In this document: positions 8,474 through 17,331 of the stretch, piece after piece | Numbering within the stretch: the stretch's first letter is position 1 | Layout of the letters: each line of letters starts with the position of its first letter | Assembly: GCA_943789455.1 (NCBI GenBank) | Contig: CALSUE010000007.1 | Span: 62,001 to 126,000 of the forward strand | DNA length: 64,000 nucleotides | Source of the DNA: an uncultured Flavobacteriaceae bacterium | Lineage (GTDB): Bacteria > Bacteroidota > Bacteroidia > Flavobacteriales > Flavobacteriaceae | Reading direction: 5' to 3' | The notes under the pieces: generated by a model | The model's database searches: none | Seen by the model: the letters and a program-made list of their open reading frames with translations, nothing else | Told to the model about the DNA's origin: nothing | Position numbers and translations under genes: made by a program

Positions 8474-10168
8474 ATGCAATTATCAGAACAAGAAGTTGTA
8501 CGTAGAGAAAAACTAACGAGATTACGTGAATTAGGTATTAACCCTTATCCTGCAGATTTATTTCCTGTAGATGCTAATTCTAAGCAGATAAAAAACAACT
8601 TTGAAGAAGGTAAACAGGTAACTATTGCAGGAAGATTGATGGTTATAAATATTCAAGGTAAAGCCTCTTTTGGTCAGTTACAAGACGGCGAAGGGAGAAT
8701 TCAAGTATATTTCAACAGAGATGAAATTTGTCTTGGAGAAGATAAATCTTTGTACAATACTGTTTTTAAAAAATTACTAGATTTAGGCGATTTTATTGGG
8801 ATAACGGGAACACTTTTTACGACCAAAGTTGGCGAAAAAACTGTGATGGTAAAAGAGTTTACTTTACTTTCAAAATCACTAAAACCCCTACCAATTCCTA
8901 AAGTAAAAGATGGTGTTACCTATGATGCATTTACAGACCCTGAACTAAGATATAGACAACGATATGCAGATTTAGTGGTAAACCCACATGTGAAAGAAGT
9001 TTTTATAAAAAGAACAAAGCTTTTTAATGCCATGCGATCGTTTTTTAATGAAGCTGGTTACTTTGAAGTTGAAACCCCTGTTTTACAACCCATCCCGGGG
9101 GGAGCTGCAGCAAGACCTTTTAGTACACATCATAATTCTTTAGACATTCCTTTGTACATGAGAATTGCAAATGAATTGTATTTAAAAAGATTAATTGTAG
9201 GTGGATTTGATGGGGTGTATGAGTTTTCTAAAAACTTCAGAAATGAGGGTATGGATAGAACTCACAATCCAGAATTTACAGCGATGGAAATTTATGTTTC
9301 ATACAAAGACTATAACTGGATGATGGAGTTTGCAGAACAATTATTAGAACATTGTGCTATTGCAGTAAACGGAACTTCAGTTGCTACTTTTGGAGAACAT
9401 ACCATAGATTTTAAGGCACCTTATGCTAGAGTAACCATGACAGACTCAATTAAGCATTTTACTGGTTTTGACATTACTGGAAAAACAGAAGATGAAATTA
9501 GAGCAGCTGCTGTAGGAATGAATATTGCTGTTGATGAAACGATGGGGAAAGGCAAGTTAATCGATGAAATTTTTGGAGAGAAATGTGAAGGCAATTATAT
9601 TCAACCCACCTATATTACAGATTATCCTAAAGAAATGTCTCCGCTTTGTAAAGAACATAGAGACAACCCAGAACTCACAGAACGTTTTGAATTGATGGTC
9701 TGTGGTAAAGAAATAGCCAATGCCTATTCTGAATTAAACGACCCTATAGATCAACGAGAACGTTTTGAACATCAACTAAAACTTGCTCAAAAAGGAGATG
9801 ATGAAGCTACAGAATTTATTGATCATGATTTCTTAAGAGCATTAGAATATGGAATGCCTCCTACTTCTGGAATGGGAATTGGAATGGACAGATTAATTAT
9901 GTTCTTAACCAACAATCAGTCTATTCAAGAAGTATTATTCTTTCCTCAGATGAGACCAGAACAAAAAGCGCCTTCTATTGAATTAAATGAGGAAGAAAAA
10001 GCAGTTTTAGAAATTATAACGAAAGCTACAAAAATTGACTTACTCGCCTTAAAAACTCAATCTGGATTGAGCAATAAAAAATGGGATAAAACCATTAAAG
10101 GCTTAACCAAAAAAGAGGTGGCAAAGGTTACTAAAACTGAAGAAGGACTATTTGTAGAAGTTGTTTAA
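8474..10168 (+). CDS. lysS: lysine--tRNA ligase, class II
   Basis: Charges tRNA-Lys with lysine. The N-terminal OB fold spans about residues 50-150, with MVINIQGKASFGQLQDGEGRIQ. Class II motif 2 (FRNEGMDRTHNPEFTAMEIY) is near residue 255 and motif 3 (GMPPTSGMGIGMDRLIMF) near 465. The 564-aa length includes a tail of about 65 residues after the catalytic core (SIELNEEEKAVLEIITK onward), rich in Lys, that looks like a small added helical domain. I chose the ATG at 8474 (MQLSEQEVVRREK) over 8429 because the -7 element at 8434 would lie inside the longer version. Confidence 0.96.
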   Translation: MQLSEQEVVRREKLTRLRELGINPYPADLFPVDANSKQIKNNFEEGKQVTIAGRLMVINIQGKASFGQLQDGEGRIQVYFNRDEICLGEDKSLYNTVFKKLLDLGDFIGITGTLFTTKVGEKTVMVKEFTLLSKSLKPLPIPKVKDGVTYDAFTDPELRYRQRYADLVVNPHVKEVFIKRTKLFNAMRSFFNEAGYFEVETPVLQPIPGGAAARPFSTHHNSLDIPLYMRIANELYLKRLIVGGFDGVYEFSKNFRNEGMDRTHNPEFTAMEIYVSYKDYNWMMEFAEQLLEHCAIAVNGTSVATFGEHTIDFKAPYARVTMTDSIKHFTGFDITGKTEDEIRAAAVGMNIAVDETMGKGKLIDEIFGEKCEGNYIQPTYITDYPKEMSPLCKEHRDNPELTERFELMVCGKEIANAYSELNDPIDQRERFEHQLKLAQKGDDEATEFIDHDFLRALEYGMPPTSGMGIGMDRLIMFLTNNQSIQEVLFFPQMRPEQKAPSIELNEEEKAVLEIITKATKIDLLALKTQSGLSNKKWDKTIKGLTKKEVAKVTKTEEGLFVEVV

Positions 10169-10328
10169 GTATCATTTTGCTTCAATAATTACAGGTTTAA
10201 ATTTAAATTTGACAGTTTTTTTCACGCTAAGGTGTTAGTTTTGAAAAAGATAGTAGTCCATTATAAAAAAATTTAAACCTTTTTTATATTTAAGAGTCAT
10301 ATCTTTAGTATTCTATAAAATTATTCTT

Positions 10329-11963
10329 TTGGCATCTTTATTACCAATTAGCGGAGTTCTTGGATTGCGTAAAGCAAAACATTTATTAAGAAGAGCATCA
10401 TTTGCTTATAACAAGGAGATCATCAATACTTTTGCTGCGCTAAACATTAATGATGCTTTAAATAATTTATCTTTTAATGGAACTAATGCTTGGGATGAGC
10501 CCTACGACCCACTCCCAACTGAGAGCCCTGATGCCTTTTGGCTTTCGTCTTCAGAACTTCCTAACACTTTTAACGGTCAATCAAGAAAAAGGAGAATTGT
10601 ATCTAGTTGGTGGTGGTATAACGCATTAAATCATAACAGCTTAAGACATAAGCTTACTTTTTTTCTACATACATCTTTTACCGTTTCTAAAGATGGGGGC
10701 ACAGGAACCTCTACACATTTTTATGACCATCTCCGTTTACTAGATTTCTATGCATATGGCAACATAAAAACCTTAGCAAAAAAAATAACCTTTGACAATT
10801 CAATGTTGATATACCTCAACAATACAACAAACAATGCAAATAATCCGAACGAAAATTATGCACGAGAGTTTTTAGAATTATTTACCATTTTAAAAGGGCC
10901 TCAAATAACGGAGGGAAATTATACAAATTATACAGAATTAGATATTCAGCAGGCTGCAAAAGTTTTCTCTGGCATCAAAGTTCAATACGACAGAAGTATC
11001 ATTGACCCTGATACAAATCTTCCAAAAGGAAGAATAGCTTTAGGGAATCATGACACAACAAATAAAACATTTAGCAGCGCTTTTGATAACCAGACAATTA
11101 CAGGAGGTAATTCAGAGGAGACCATTATTAATGAGTTAGACGCATTTGTAGAAATGATATTTGAAAAAGAGGCAACTGCTAAATCTTTTTGTAGAAAACT
11201 GTATCGTTTTTATGTGAAAAGTGAAATTACTGATGAAATTGAAAATGATATTATTGGTCCTCTGGCCAGTGAACTCATAAATAACAACTATGAGTTATTA
11301 CCGACTGTAAAAACACTTTTATCTTCAGAGCACTTTTTTGGCAATGACATTGCAAATGAAACTGATAAAATTATAGGATCAATAGTTAAAAGTCCGCTAC
11401 AAATGATCTCTGAAATAAGTTCATGTTTTGAACTTGAAATTGCAAACCCTTCAACAAATAATATTGATTTTTATAGATTTTTTAATTTTGTACATAATTA
11501 TTTTTTAGCAAGCAGTGGGCTCATTTTATTTAGTCCTGATTCTGTTGCAGGGTATCCAGCCCATTACCAAGAACCTGATTATGACAGACATTGGTTCTCT
11601 TCGAACACAGTTTTGGGTAGGTATAAATTAATTGAAAGCTTTATTAGTGGTAGAAATAAAATAGGTAACAATGGTCTAATTTATGTACAATTAAATATTG
11701 TTAACTATGTGAGAGATCATATCATCAACCCATCTGATGCAATTTCACTAGTAACAGAATTATCTGATTTACTATATTCTGAAAGTATAGATGCTGACAG
11801 GAAAAATTATTTTTCAGAAAATTTATTAGAGGGGTTTCCTGCATATTATTGGACAGATGCTTGGTCTGAATATTTGAATTCAAATGATGAGACTGTTGTT
11901 AAATCTAGACTAGAGGCATTATTTTCGGCGCTAATAAATGCTACAGAATTTCAATTAACCTAG
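10329..11963 (+). CDS. DUF1800 family protein
   Basis: A 544-aa protein of the DUF1800 family, whose activity is not established. Visible signs are the N-terminal GLRKAKHLLRRASFAY, the central NPNENYAREFLELFTI motif, and the C-terminal half with VKSPLQMISEI and GYPAHYQEPDYDRHWFS. No signal peptide is evident. The start is TTG; MASLLPISGVLG fits the usual family beginning and no in-frame ATG occurs before it. A TATCTTTA near match to a -7 element lies at 10300-10307. The DUF1501 gene starts six bases after its stop; the two families commonly occur as such pairs. Confidence 0.85.
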   Translation: MASLLPISGVLGLRKAKHLLRRASFAYNKEIINTFAALNINDALNNLSFNGTNAWDEPYDPLPTESPDAFWLSSSELPNTFNGQSRKRRIVSSWWWYNALNHNSLRHKLTFFLHTSFTVSKDGGTGTSTHFYDHLRLLDFYAYGNIKTLAKKITFDNSMLIYLNNTTNNANNPNENYAREFLELFTILKGPQITEGNYTNYTELDIQQAAKVFSGIKVQYDRSIIDPDTNLPKGRIALGNHDTTNKTFSSAFDNQTITGGNSEETIINELDAFVEMIFEKEATAKSFCRKLYRFYVKSEITDEIENDIIGPLASELINNNYELLPTVKTLLSSEHFFGNDIANETDKIIGSIVKSPLQMISEISSCFELEIANPSTNNIDFYRFFNFVHNYFLASSGLILFSPDSVAGYPAHYQEPDYDRHWFSSNTVLGRYKLIESFISGRNKIGNNGLIYVQLNIVNYVRDHIINPSDAISLVTELSDLLYSESIDADRKNYFSENLLEGFPAYYWTDAWSEYLNSNDETVVKSRLEALFSALINATEFQLT

Positions 11964-11969
11964 AATTAT

Positions 11970-13607
11970 ATGAAAAGAAGAAATTTTTTAAAACTCTCTG
12001 CAACAGCATCTGCTATTGGTTTACTTCCTCTTGAAATAAAGGCAATATTGAAAACTGCTAATTTATCAACTTGTGATATTGCAAATCGTAAGTTAGTTCT
12101 AATAAATCTAGCTGGTGGTAATGATGGTCTTAACACCATTATACCCATTAATGAATATGATGCCTATGCAAACTTAAGACCTTCACTAAAAATACCAAAT
12201 TCAGGAGTAAATTCTTTCATTACTCTAGACAGTACCCTCCCAGAAAATCAATTGATTGGTCTTCACCCCTCGCTAACGGGTTTTAAAGATTTATATGATC
12301 AGGGTAGGATGCGTATATTACAATCTGTTGGCTATCCTTCCCAGAATAAAAGTCATTTTGCATCTACAGATATTTATTCTACCGGAAATGATGGAAATAG
12401 TTGGGATAATGGAAATGATTCTGGTTGGATTGGAAGATTTATGGAGAGGTATTATATAAATGAATTAACTAACAGCTACCCTTTGGGAGTTCAAATTGGT
12501 TCTAATAAAACCTCTTTAGGGTTCCATGGAGAAACAGAGCACGGTTTAGCAATTAATATCTCCGGACAAGATCCATCGGGTTTTTACTCAGAATTAAGTG
12601 GTTTAGGTGGTGATGCACCAACTAATATTCCAGACAGTGATTATGGTTTAGAGCTTCAATATATTGCGGAAACTGACCAATTATCTAATCAGTACTCTCA
12701 AGCAATTTCAAATGCTTTTAATACAGGGAGTAATGCCAATTCTTACGCTGATTCAGATTTATCAAACCAACTTAAAACTGTAGCCAAATTAATAAGCGGA
12801 GGATTAGAAACTAAAGTTTATATTGTTAGAATTAGTGGTTTTGATACCCATGATAATCAATCTCAATCAGTGGGGTCTATTGAAGGGAAACATAACGACC
12901 TTTTAACCGAAGTTTCTGAGGCTATAAAGTCTTTCGTAGATGACCTAGACCAACAAGGACTAGCAGACGATATTGTTGGGTTAACCTTTTCAGAATTTGG
13001 AAGAAAAGCAAAAGAAAATGGAAGTTTAGGAACAGATCATGGAGAAATTGCTCCCATGTTTGTATTTGGAAATCCTGTTAATGGGGGAGTATCTGGAACT
13101 AATGTAGACTTAAGCGAGGCAACAGACGATAATAATTACCAATTAAAAACTGTACAATTTGATTACAGACAAACATTAGGTACTTTATTGCAAAATTTTT
13201 TAGGCGCAGATGATACAGTTATTGATTCTGCCTTCTTTAACTTTTCAACTGATGAAAGCTTTGCAAATTTAAAAATAAATGAGCTTATCAAAGATTCATT
13301 TTCAGTAGATGAAGAGTGCTACGGACAAACACTCGAAATTGATAAATTTAATGCTCAAGGAGCTCTCAAGGAATGGATTGTTTTTCCGAATCCAGTTCGA
13401 GAAATATTACAAGTACATTCTGAAAAAGAATTTGCAACTGTAAGTTATAGAGTTTTTAATAATCAATCTCAAACAGTTTTAAACGGAACCCATCAATTAA
13501 TTAATGGCACCCTAAAAGTAAATACTCAAAACCTCACCCCTGGTATTTATTTTATCCAAATTATTTCAAATGGCAAAAGTGAAACTCATAAAATCTTGAA
13601 GTTATAA
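11970..13607 (+). CDS. DUF1501 family exported protein with T9SS sorting tail
   Basis: A 545-aa protein with a twin-arginine-like N-terminus (MKRRNFLKLSATASAIG). The DUF1501 (alkaline-phosphatase-superfamily-like) body is marked by NLAGGNDGLNTIIPI, a conserved SxxFASTDIYSTG stretch, and GFDTHDNQ near residue 290, then TFSEFGRKAKENGSLGTDHG. From about residue 467 the tail WIVFPNPVREILQV through LTPGIYFIQIISNGKSETHKILKL has the pattern of a type A T9SS C-terminal signal. So the protein is probably carried across the outer membrane and released or attached. It is paired with the DUF1800 gene; the substrate is unknown. Confidence 0.88.
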   Translation: MKRRNFLKLSATASAIGLLPLEIKAILKTANLSTCDIANRKLVLINLAGGNDGLNTIIPINEYDAYANLRPSLKIPNSGVNSFITLDSTLPENQLIGLHPSLTGFKDLYDQGRMRILQSVGYPSQNKSHFASTDIYSTGNDGNSWDNGNDSGWIGRFMERYYINELTNSYPLGVQIGSNKTSLGFHGETEHGLAINISGQDPSGFYSELSGLGGDAPTNIPDSDYGLELQYIAETDQLSNQYSQAISNAFNTGSNANSYADSDLSNQLKTVAKLISGGLETKVYIVRISGFDTHDNQSQSVGSIEGKHNDLLTEVSEAIKSFVDDLDQQGLADDIVGLTFSEFGRKAKENGSLGTDHGEIAPMFVFGNPVNGGVSGTNVDLSEATDDNNYQLKTVQFDYRQTLGTLLQNFLGADDTVIDSAFFNFSTDESFANLKINELIKDSFSVDEECYGQTLEIDKFNAQGALKEWIVFPNPVREILQVHSEKEFATVSYRVFNNQSQTVLNGTHQLINGTLKVNTQNLTPGIYFIQIISNGKSETHKILKL

Positions 13608-13619
13608 TACTACCTAAAT

Positions 13620-14174
13620 TTACTTCCATTTAATATTACAACCTATACTAGGCTTAGGAATACCTCTGTAGGGTTTTTCACATTCAAGAAGATCTAAAAC
13701 TTCTCGAATGTCTATCCCAGTAACTGGAAGATCATTGCCAGGTCTAGAATCATCTAATTGACCATGATATACTGATGTTAAATTGCTGTCAAATACATAT
13801 AAATCTGGAGTACATGCGGCGTCATAAGCTTTAGCTACCTCTTGAGTTTTGTCATACAAATAAGGAAACGGATAATTTTCTTTTTCAGCATGAATTTTCA
13901 TTTGAGCAGGGCCATCCATCGGGTATTTTTCTGAATCATTACTGCTAATAGCAATAAAGCTAAACCCTTTAGCGCTATACGCATTCGCTATTTGAACTAA
14001 GGCTTTGTTAATGTGAACTACAAATGGGCAATGGTTGCAAATGAAGAAAATAACTGTTCCTTTCTTTCCCTTTAATTCATCTAAAGAAACTACTTTTTCT
14101 GAGATAGTATCTACTAATGTGAACTTGGGAGCAGCAATACCTTTCTGAAAATTATTGGATGGTGTTAGTGCCAT
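13620..14174 (-). CDS. thioredoxin-fold redoxin (AhpC/TSA-like)
   Basis: A 184-aa thioredoxin-fold protein. The entry LxELKGKKGTVIFFICNHCPF carries a CNHC pair at residues 46-49, the position of a thioredoxin CxxC. Later FIAISSNDSEKYPMDGP and the cis-Pro-like region ACTPDLYVFD support the fold. A thiol-disulfide or peroxide-reducing role follows from the family; the true partner cannot be seen. No signal peptide is visible, so it is probably cytosolic. It lies four bases downstream of rsmG on the same strand and is probably co-transcribed with it. It converges on the DUF1501 gene. Confidence 0.82.
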   Translation of the reverse strand: MALTPSNNFQKGIAAPKFTLVDTISEKVVSLDELKGKKGTVIFFICNHCPFVVHINKALVQIANAYSAKGFSFIAISSNDSEKYPMDGPAQMKIHAEKENYPFPYLYDKTQEVAKAYDAACTPDLYVFDSNLTSVYHGQLDDSRPGNDLPVTGIDIREVLDLLECEKPYRGIPKPSIGCNIKWK

Positions 14175-14178
14175 ATAC

Positions 14179-14814
14179 TTAATTTTTAGCCTTAAACTTC
14201 ATAGGCAAATGCACTACTTTTTTTGTATCAAAAAAATCTTCATCGAAAAAATCTGATAAATTAAAAATTGAAACTGTAGTGTATTTTTTTAATTCCTCAG
14301 TTAAATCACCCCCTTTTAAATATAAAATTCCGTTTTTAATTTTATGCTCTTGCTTTTTATTAATTTTCCCTTTAGTCCAGCGAACAAACGTTTCCATTTG
14401 AGCCACTGCTCTACTTACTATAAAATCGTAGGTAGCTTTAACCTCTTCAACTCTTCCATGCGTGGTTGAAATATTGTGCAACCCTAAACCTTCGGCTACC
14501 TCATTTACAACTTTTATTTTTTTACCAATACTATCTACAAGATGGAAATGTGTTTCAGGAAATAATATAGCCAAAGGAATCCCTGGAAAACCACCTCCCG
14601 TACCAACATCTAGTACTTTGGTGTTTGGTTTAAACTGAACTACTTTTGCTATTCCCAGAGAATGCAACACATGTCTCAAGTATAACTCATCAATATCTTT
14701 TCTTGAGACCACATTAATTTTCACATTCCAATCTTTATACAGCTCTTGTAATTTTGAAAATTGTGTAATTTGTTCTTGTGTTAATTCCGGAAAATATTTT
14801 AAAAGTAAATCCAT
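14179..14814 (-). CDS. rsmG: 16S rRNA (guanine527-N7)-methyltransferase
   Basis: Methylates N7 of G527 in 16S rRNA with SAM. The SAM-binding signature VLDVGTGGGFPGIPLAILFPE is in the first third, followed by VEEVKATYDFIVSRAVAQM. I placed the start at the ATG at 14814 (MDLLLKYFPELTQEQ), giving 211 aa. The frame stays open to 14847, but a TACTTTTG promoter element lies at 14831-14838, within that extension. Confidence 0.93.
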   Translation of the reverse strand: MDLLLKYFPELTQEQITQFSKLQELYKDWNVKINVVSRKDIDELYLRHVLHSLGIAKVVQFKPNTKVLDVGTGGGFPGIPLAILFPETHFHLVDSIGKKIKVVNEVAEGLGLHNISTTHGRVEEVKATYDFIVSRAVAQMETFVRWTKGKINKKQEHKIKNGILYLKGGDLTEELKKYTTVSIFNLSDFFDEDFFDTKKVVHLPMKFKAKN

Positions 14815-14830
14815 GATTTTTAATATACCG

Positions 14831-14838
14831 CAAAAGTA
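14831..14838 (-). promoter_or_regulatory. TAnnTTTG promoter -7 element for rsmG
   Basis: TACTTTTG followed by CGG on the minus strand, 16 bases upstream of the ATG at 14814. It fits the Bacteroidetes -7 consensus and decides the start of rsmG. Confidence 0.65.
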
Positions 14839-14903
14839 ATTAATCAATAGAACAATTCCGTTAAATAATATTCGTTTATAATCGTAGCCTAGTCAAAAAT
14901 GTT

Positions 14904-14911
14904 TATTTTTG
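14904..14911 (+). promoter_or_regulatory. TAnnTTTG promoter -7 element for the desaturase
   Basis: TATTTTTG lies 21 bases upstream of the ATG at 14933. Together with the element at 14831 it makes this a divergent promoter region. Confidence 0.6.
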
Positions 14912-14932
14912 ATGAAACACAATTAACCATTT

Positions 14933-16024
14933 ATGAAGTCAATAAATTTTTCAAGAATAGATAAGGCTAAGTTTTTTAGAACGCTCAATAAAAGAGTAAA
15001 TACTTACTTTAAAGAAAATAATATTAAGAGAACTGGCAATTGGAAATTATACACCAAAGCCTTTATAATGTTTTCTGTCTTTTTAGTGCCTTTTATTTTA
15101 ATTCTTACTGTTGAAATGCCACAGTGGTTGATGTTTATTTTAATGGCTGTAACTGGAGTTGGAATGGCTGGAGTTGGAATGAATGTTATGCATGATAGCA
15201 ATCATGATTCTTTTTCTAGTAAAAAATGGGTCAATAAATTAATGGGGAGTAGCATCTACATCCTTGCAGGAAATGTATACAATTGGAAAGTACAACACAA
15301 TGTTTTACACCATACATTTACCAATGTAAAAGATCATGATGAAGATATTGATGCCGGTAGAATTATACGTTTTTCTAAACATTCTAAATGGTTGAAAATT
15401 CATAAACTTCAAAAATACTATTCTATCTTTCTATATGGCTTATTAACAATAAATTGGGCCATTACCACAGACATTAAACAGATGCATAATTATTTAAAAA
15501 GAAAATTATCATATGGTAAATTTCCCAGTCCAGCGGCAGAATGGACAAAATTAGTTGTCTCTAAATTAGTTTATTACTCTCTATGGATTGTATTACCTCT
15601 TGCTGTTTTAGACATTGCTTGGTGGAAAATATTGATTGGTTTTTTTGTAATGCACTATACAGCTGGTATGATTTTAAGCTTAGTTTTTCAATTAGCACAT
15701 ATTGTGCCTAATACAAAAATGCCAATACCAGATAAAGATGGAAATTTAGAACATACGTGGGCAGTCCACCAATTATATACTACCTCTAACTTTGCACCTA
15801 GTAATAGGTTCATAAATTTCTACACAGGGGGGCTGAATCATCAAGTTGAACATCATATTTTTCCACATATTTCTCATGTTCATTATGGCAAGTTGGCTAA
15901 AATTGTAAAAGAAACGGCCAAAGAGTTTAATTTACCCTACAATGAATATAAAACAACTCGTAAGGCCATTACAGAACATTTTAGACACCTGGGTGTTTTG
16001 GGTAAAAATCCAGAAATAGCATAA
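14933..16024 (+). CDS. membrane fatty acid desaturase, front-end type
   Basis: A 363-aa di-iron membrane enzyme that introduces a double bond in acyl chains. The three histidine boxes are clear: HDSNHDS at 87-93, HNVLHH at 122-127 and QVEHHIFPH at about 304-312. A Gln in the third box (QxxHH) is typical of front-end (linoleoyl-CoA-like) desaturases rather than stearoyl-CoA types. Hydrophobic segments occur near 43-85 and 200-250. No cytochrome b5 domain is present, so electrons must come from a separate carrier. A likely role is membrane-lipid unsaturation. The downstream aminotransferase starts 22 bases after its stop. Confidence 0.9.
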   Translation: MKSINFSRIDKAKFFRTLNKRVNTYFKENNIKRTGNWKLYTKAFIMFSVFLVPFILILTVEMPQWLMFILMAVTGVGMAGVGMNVMHDSNHDSFSSKKWVNKLMGSSIYILAGNVYNWKVQHNVLHHTFTNVKDHDEDIDAGRIIRFSKHSKWLKIHKLQKYYSIFLYGLLTINWAITTDIKQMHNYLKRKLSYGKFPSPAAEWTKLVVSKLVYYSLWIVLPLAVLDIAWWKILIGFFVMHYTAGMILSLVFQLAHIVPNTKMPIPDKDGNLEHTWAVHQLYTTSNFAPSNRFINFYTGGLNHQVEHHIFPHISHVHYGKLAKIVKETAKEFNLPYNEYKTTRKAITEHFRHLGVLGKNPEIA

Positions 16025-16046
16025 AAAATATAATTACAACATACCA

Positions 16047-17234
16047 ATGGCGCATCCATTATCGAATAGAATAAATAGCTTGCCTGTTTCTCAAACTTTG
16101 GCTATGGCAGCAAAAGCAAGAGAATTAAAAGCCGCAGGAAAAGACATCATTAGTTTAAGTTTAGGAGAACCCGACTTTAACACCCCAGAATTTATTAAAG
16201 ATGCTGCTGTAGAAGCAATCAATCAAGATTATAATTCTTACACCCCTGTAGATGGGTATGGAGAATTGAAAGAAGCTATCTGTACAAAATTTAAAAGAGA
16301 TAATAATCTAGAGTATAAACCCAATCAAATTGTAGTTTCCACAGGAGCAAAGCAATCCATAGCAAATGTAGCTCAAGTTTTGCTAAACCCAGGAGATGAA
16401 GTACTATTACCAGCTCCATATTGGGTGAGTTATTCTGCAATTGCAATTTTATGTGAAGCAACATTTGTAGAAATACCTTCTTCAATTGATACAGATTTTA
16501 AAATTACACCAGACCAGTTAGAAGCCTCTATTACACCAAAAACAAAAATGGTGTTTTTTAATTCCCCTAATAATCCTAGCGGAACAATTTACACAGAGAA
16601 AGAATATAGAGCACTAGCAAAAGTCTTGGAAAAATATCCTCAAATATATGTTCTTTCAGATGAGATTTATGAGCACATAAATTACAGCAATCCAACCTTT
16701 AGTTTTGCTGCAATCGAAAACATGTTTGACAGAACCATTACGGTTAATGGTCTAGCAAAAGCTTTTGCTATGACTGGCTGGAGAATTGGTTATATTGGAG
16801 CACCAGAATGGATTGCAAAAGCATGTACAAAAATGCAAGGGCAAATCACTTCTGGAACAAATTGTATTGCACAACGGGCTGCTATAACTGCAGTTTTAGC
16901 CCCGGTTTCTAAAGTACAATACATGGTAGACGAGTTTAAATCTCGTAGAGATATTGTTTTAGAACTTCTCGGTAAAATAGAAGGAATCAAATTAAATATA
17001 CCCGACGGAGCTTTTTATGTTTTTCCTGATATTTCCTATTTCTTTGGAAAAACTATTAAAGGCACACACATTAAAGATGCAAATGACTTTTCTTTATTTC
17101 TGCTTGAAGAAGCAGGTGTAGCCTCAGTAACAGGCGCTGCTTTTGGAGCTCCAAACTGTATTAGATTATCATATGCTGCATCTGAGAGTATTCTAAGAGA
17201 AGCAATTGATCGCATACAAAAAGCACTACAATAG
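16047..17234 (+). CDS. class I/II aminotransferase, aspartate aminotransferase type
   Basis: A 395-aa PLP enzyme of fold type I, probably aspartate aminotransferase of the Ib subgroup. Signs are SLSLGEPDFNTPEFI at the N-terminus, YTPVDGYGELKEAI, the cofactor-site motif NSPNNPSGTIY, SDEIYEHINY, and the Schiff-base lysine in NGLAKAFAMTGWRIGY at about residue 237. The C-terminal CIRLSYAASESILREAIDRI carries the substrate-carboxylate Arg. Exact amino-acid specificity cannot be read. The gene converges on the dcw operon, with the ftsZ terminator between them. Confidence 0.9.
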   Translation: MAHPLSNRINSLPVSQTLAMAAKARELKAAGKDIISLSLGEPDFNTPEFIKDAAVEAINQDYNSYTPVDGYGELKEAICTKFKRDNNLEYKPNQIVVSTGAKQSIANVAQVLLNPGDEVLLPAPYWVSYSAIAILCEATFVEIPSSIDTDFKITPDQLEASITPKTKMVFFNSPNNPSGTIYTEKEYRALAKVLEKYPQIYVLSDEIYEHINYSNPTFSFAAIENMFDRTITVNGLAKAFAMTGWRIGYIGAPEWIAKACTKMQGQITSGTNCIAQRAAITAVLAPVSKVQYMVDEFKSRRDIVLELLGKIEGIKLNIPDGAFYVFPDISYFFGKTIKGTHIKDANDFSLFLLEEAGVASVTGAAFGAPNCIRLSYAASESILREAIDRIQKALQ

Positions 17235-17271
17235 AAATCTTAAATAAATACAATTAGCCTCTAGTTAATCT

Positions 17272-17306
17272 ACAAAAAAAACCGCACTCATAAAATAAAA
17301 GCGCGG
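17272..17306 (-). terminator. terminator of the dcw operon behind ftsZ
   Basis: On the minus strand a CCGCGC/GTGCGG stem (one G-U pair) with a 13-base loop spans 17282-17306 and is followed by a run of T residues. It lies about 25 bases beyond the ftsZ stop and is directional for the minus strand. Confidence 0.7.
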
Positions 17307-17331
17307 CAGGGATAATTAGGGTTAAATTTTT

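Noticed and set aside
14815-14847. N-terminal extension of rsmG
   Set aside because: It overlaps the TACTTTTG promoter element at 14831-14838; the conserved protein starts at MDLLLKYFPE.
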